DNA of 64,000 bases from Sphingomonadales bacterium UBA2683 (lineage in GTDB: Bacteria > Pseudomonadota > Alphaproteobacteria > Sphingomonadales > Sphingomonadaceae). The position numbers and the translations under genes are program-made. Below, piece after piece: positions 61,083 through 64,000 of the stretch (its first letter is position 1; each line of letters starts with the position of its first letter). The stretch covers positions 1 through 64,000 of the forward strand of contig DELZ01000004.1 in assembly GCA_002354635.1 (NCBI GenBank), in the 5' to 3' direction. Below the pieces are notes generated by a model, which saw nothing but the letters and a program-made list of their open reading frames with translations, did not search any database and was not told the origin of the DNA.

Positions 61083-62623
61083 TCTACATCCATGCTGGCC
61101 AATAAATTGCGATCCAGTTTCCCGTTGGGGTTCTTGGGAAACTCGGAAAGCAGGATGATATCTCTCGGGTGCATAAAATTCGGTAAATTCTGCTTTAAAT
61201 AGTTTGCCAGCTCTTGCGTGACAGATTCATTTGCCGACCCGCAGTCCGCCTGCCTGACGAACAGCCGGATCGCCTGACCGAGCCGTTCATCCGGGACACC
61301 GAGCGCCACCGCTTCCGCAACGAGTCCGGATTCAACTGTAACTTCCTCGATTTCCGTCGGACTGATCCGGTTACCCGAACTTTTGATCATCGCGTCATCG
61401 CGGCTGACGAAATAGAGCAATCCGTCCGCGCCGCGCTTGACCGTATCACCAGAGAATACCGCGGTACCGCGATAACGGGAGGCATCCGGGGCATTTTTGA
61501 ATCGTTCTGCCGTTCGTGCGGGATCCTTCCAGTAACCCTGTGCCACCAACGGTCCGCTGTGGACCAGTTCGCCCGCTTGATCCGGACCGGCAATAGCCCC
61601 TGTTTCGTCGACCACCAGAATTTCGGCAAACGGGATCGCAGTACCCATGCTTGTCGGATTATCATCGATCAGAGCAGGGTCGAGATAGGTCGACCGAAAC
61701 GCCTCGGTCAGTCCATACATCGCGTAGATATCGGTTTCCGGTCCGAAGATCGTCCGCAATTGCTTGACCAGAGTCGGGGTCAATGCACCACCGCTATTGG
61801 TTAGCCGCCGCATCGAAGCGACCGCTTCTTCTGGCCAGTCATGCTCGACCAGTTGCACCCAGAGTGGCGGCACTGCCGCCAGGGTCGTGATCCGCTCACG
61901 CGCGCAGGCTTTCATGACGTCACGCGGCGTGAGATAGTCCAGCGGCACCGCGCATCCACCCGCGGCCCAGGTCGACAGCAGCTGGTTCTGGCCATAGTCA
62001 AAGCTGAGCGGCAACACACAAATGGTGCGGTCATCGGCAGCGAGCTTCAGATATTCTGCTACGCTGAGCGCACCCAGCGTCAGATTGGCATGGCTCAGCA
62101 TGACCCCTTTCGGCCGCCCCGTAGACCCGCTTGTATATAATATCGCGACCAGATCTCCGGTGTCAGTACCGGTCGCGCTGGGCTCCAGCGGCGTTGTAAC
62201 AGAGGAAAGAGCATCCTCCACATTCTTGTCCTCGAACAGACCGCAATTTGCATCGAGGCTGCTGTCTTCCAGTGTTTTCAGGCGTCCCGCATTGCTGATC
62301 AGCAGCCTGGCGCCGCTGTCCTCGACAATATAGGCAACCTGGGCCTGCTTGAGCAGCGGATTGACCGGCACATGGACCAGACCGGCCCGCGCCGCCGCCA
62401 GCGGCATCAGGCATGCCAGTTCGGTCTTGGACAACCAGGTGGCGACCCGGTCGCCCTTGTCGACCCCCTGCTCCAGCAACCATGCCGCCAACGCACCGAT
62501 ACGATGATTTAACATCTTGTAGCTAAGGGTGCCTGAACGCGTCACCAGAGCATCCGCATCCGGATTCTTCCCTGTTGCCAGGTGGTCCAGCGGGAATGCG
62601 GCGGTTTCGGGATTGGTGTTCAA
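61079..62623 (-). CDS. Acyl-CoA/acyl-acid ligase (AMP-forming), exosortase A-associated
   Basis: A 514-residue adenylating enzyme. Core motifs are ILYTSGSTGRPKGVMLSH (P-loop), YGLTEAFRSTYLDP, GDTVKRGADGLLYFVSRDD and the C-terminal catalytic Lys in NPNGKLDRNLL. It activates a carboxylic acid and transfers it to CoA or to a carrier protein. The acyl carrier protein encoded across the divergent promoter is a natural acceptor. The 30-base gap to the GNAT gene must hold overlapping divergent expression signals. Confidence 0.92.
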   Translation of the reverse strand: MNTNPETAAFPLDHLATGKNPDADALVTRSGTLSYKMLNHRIGALAAWLLEQGVDKGDRVATWLSKTELACLMPLAAARAGLVHVPVNPLLKQAQVAYIVEDSGARLLISNAGRLKTLEDSSLDANCGLFEDKNVEDALSSVTTPLEPSATGTDTGDLVAILYTSGSTGRPKGVMLSHANLTLGALSVAEYLKLAADDRTICVLPLSFDYGQNQLLSTWAAGGCAVPLDYLTPRDVMKACARERITTLAAVPPLWVQLVEHDWPEEAVASMRRLTNSGGALTPTLVKQLRTIFGPETDIYAMYGLTEAFRSTYLDPALIDDNPTSMGTAIPFAEILVVDETGAIAGPDQAGELVHSGPLVAQGYWKDPARTAERFKNAPDASRYRGTAVFSGDTVKRGADGLLYFVSRDDAMIKSSGNRISPTEIEEVTVESGLVAEAVALGVPDERLGQAIRLFVRQADCGSANESVTQELANYLKQNLPNFMHPRDIILLSEFPKNPNGKLDRNLLASMDVE

Positions 62624-62653
62624 TGTTTGACCTATGGGAAAAAGAGAAGATTT

Positions 62654-63703
62654 GTGACAGATACGACTTTAGCCATGACCAGCGAATATCATAGCAATTT
62701 TCAGTCGGTGCAAGCCATAGCCGGCGAAAAGCTTGGACGATCGGTCCAAAAGTCCCTGTTCGACCGGATCGAATGGCTCAAGCCCTTGCATGAGCTGTGC
62801 TTGCCGGACAACTCGCCCTTGATTGTCCACAGCCAGGAAGGCGAAGCCGAGGCTTGGATGTTCCTGATGAAAACCGGTCTTGGCCGCCACGCCGCTCTGG
62901 CCAACTGGTATAATTTTACCTTTCGTCCGATTTTTCTGGGCGACTATGACGAGGTCACGAAATTGGCGTTGCTCGCCAAGCTCGCCAAAAAGCTGAAATC
63001 GAGCTCTCACCATATTGAAATAACGCCAGTACCTGATGAGGACTCAGCGGCAAGCCTGACCCAGAGGGCGTTCGAGCAGGCCGGCTGGGTTGTTTTCCGG
63101 TCAAAAGCGGACGACAATCACATATTGAACGTCAAGGGCCGCACATTTGATCAATATTGGAGCGAACGCCCCGGTCAGCTCCGCAATACCGTCCGGCGCA
63201 AGGAAAAGAAAAATCTGGTGTCCGTCAGGATTGAAACGGAATTTTCAGACGAGGACTGGAACGACTATGTCTCCGTCTACGAACGCAGCTGGAAACCCGA
63301 AGAAGGCAATCCCGAATTTCTGAGAAAACTGGCTCGACACGAGGCCGCCGCAGGATGCATGCGCCTTGGCCTGGCCTATATTGACGGCGAGCCGGTTGCC
63401 GCCCAGTTCTGGACCGTGGAAAACGGGGAAGCCCTGATCCACAAGCTGGCACATGTTGAGGATGCAACCAAGTCCTCTCCCGGCACCTTGCTGTCGGTGG
63501 CAATGTTCCAGCACGCAATCGATATCGATCACGTCAAGCTGATCGATTTTGGCACCGGCAATGACGGCTACAAGCGCGAGTGGATGGAAGATGTCCGGGA
63601 CCGCTACCGGCTGGAGTTTTTCTGGCCCAACCATCCCCTTTCATGGCTACCAATTTTGCGACACTATCTCTCCGGCCTTGCCGGAAAGCGCGCTTCGCTC
63701 TAG
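62654..63703 (+). CDS. GNAT/FemAB-like acyltransferase of the XrtA locus
   Basis: The GTG at 62654 (AGAAG upstream) gives 349 residues; an ATG at 62675 is an alternative. The C-terminal half is a BioF2/CelD-like GNAT domain: FDQYWSERPGQLRNTVRRKEKK region, EGNPEFLRKLARHEAAAGCM, and IDFGTGNDGYKREWMEDVR. These enzymes transfer acyl or aminoacyl groups. Transcription runs opposite to the ligase, toward the carrier protein, so it may use the carrier-bound group. It is a distinct protein from the FemAB family member at 51643-52716. Confidence 0.85.
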   Translation: MTDTTLAMTSEYHSNFQSVQAIAGEKLGRSVQKSLFDRIEWLKPLHELCLPDNSPLIVHSQEGEAEAWMFLMKTGLGRHAALANWYNFTFRPIFLGDYDEVTKLALLAKLAKKLKSSSHHIEITPVPDEDSAASLTQRAFEQAGWVVFRSKADDNHILNVKGRTFDQYWSERPGQLRNTVRRKEKKNLVSVRIETEFSDEDWNDYVSVYERSWKPEEGNPEFLRKLARHEAAAGCMRLGLAYIDGEPVAAQFWTVENGEALIHKLAHVEDATKSSPGTLLSVAMFQHAIDIDHVKLIDFGTGNDGYKREWMEDVRDRYRLEFFWPNHPLSWLPILRHYLSGLAGKRASL

Positions 63704-63736
63704 GGAAGCGCCGTTATCGGGATTCGGGGGTTTTGA

Positions 63737-64000
63737 ATGCATAACAAGGTCGAGTTAACGCCGGAAGCTGCCGTGCGTGCCGTGATGCGGGACATTTTGG
63801 GTCTCAGCGAAGAGCAAGTTGCGGAATTTACGGCGGAAACCGAGCTTTTCGGGGCGCTTCCGGAACTGGACAGCATGGCCGTGGCCGGATTGCTCACCGA
63901 ACTCGAAGATCGTCTGGATATCATGATCGAAGATGATGAAGTTGACGGCGAACTGTTTGAAACCTTTGGCAATCTGGTTGCCTTTGCCGAGATGAAAGTC
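63737..64000 (+). CDS. Acyl carrier protein, XrtA locus (cut by window end)
   Basis: Eighty-eight codons are visible from ATG 63737 before the window ends. The phosphopantetheine attachment site is Ser in PELDSMAVAGLL, with the acidic recognition helix ELEDRLDIMIEDDE typical of carrier proteins. It follows the GNAT gene by 33 bases and is probably co-transcribed. The acyl ligase is likely to load it. The last residues and stop are outside the window. Confidence 0.9.
   Translation, partial: MHNKVELTPEAAVRAVMRDILGLSEEQVAEFTAETELFGALPELDSMAVAGLLTELEDRLDIMIEDDEVDGELFETFGNLVAFAEMKV

Overview
The window looks like a chromosome of a sphingomonad-type alphaproteobacterium (order Sphingomonadales). 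The support is the XrtA/PEP-CTERM exopolysaccharide locus in its sphingomonad arrangement, the alphaproteobacterial order pckA | chvI-chvG-hprK-rapZ-EIIA-HPr, the ffs-dnaX-ybaB and lon-hup neighbourhoods, and several TonB-dependent receptors. No genus can be named from the sequence alone.

Region 1 (1 to about 14,457) is the right end of an integrated genomic island. Its right boundary is a 47-base 3' half of a tRNA-Lys(CTT) gene (14411-14457). Beside it lies a tyrosine integrase with small island genes: an unknown protein, an AlpA-like regulator and a DUF1376-type replication-like protein. The intact tRNA and the left end should lie left of base 1. The island holds broken restriction or helicase genes: an hsdM cut off at its 3' end and joined directly to the C-terminal half of a UvrD-like helicase, and a frameshifted N-terminal remnant of a large restriction-type helicase.

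Between these remnants is a GC-rich cassette (about 3025-10187). It is bracketed by a direct repeat of about 144 bp (2805-2948 and 10188-10330), with a third partial copy at 2991-3024. The cassette carries a HEPN-like protein (RNxxxxH motif), a divergently transcribed 551-residue protein with an HExxH zinc-peptidase motif, and a 1422-residue protein that reads as PD-(D/E)XK nuclease, nSTAND3-type NTPase and HEAT-like repeats. This resembles an Avs-like antiphage system with a metallopeptidase partner. It is the best candidate for an undescribed system in the window.

Region 2 (14.5-46.9 kb) is ordinary chromosome. In order it has a flavin disulfide oxidoreductase and aldehyde dehydrogenase pair, an MBL-like protein with an apparent non-AUG start, a Fur-box-preceded TonB receptor/PepSY iron-uptake pair, a DksA-like zinc finger protein, hup, lon, ybaB, dnaX and the SRP RNA. 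These are followed by a ferredoxin with two tandem cysteine desulfurases, a small hydrolase, pckA, the ChvI/ChvG and nitrogen-PTS-like regulatory block, an RNA methyltransferase, rmuC, def, a second TonB receptor, recR, fmt and truA.

Region 3 (46.9-64 kb) is the XrtA (exosortase A) locus: amidotransferase, exosortase/EpsI fusion, glycosyltransferase, FemAB protein, polysaccharide deacetylase, ExeA-like ATPase, outer-membrane protein, tyrosine autokinase, Wzz-like chain-length protein, Wza-like export lipoprotein, PLP decarboxylase and acyl-CoA ligase, all on the minus strand. A divergent GNAT-like protein and an acyl carrier protein (cut by the window end) follow. Together they should make, size and export an exopolysaccharide and sort PEP-CTERM proteins. 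No PEP-CTERM substrate is visible in the window.
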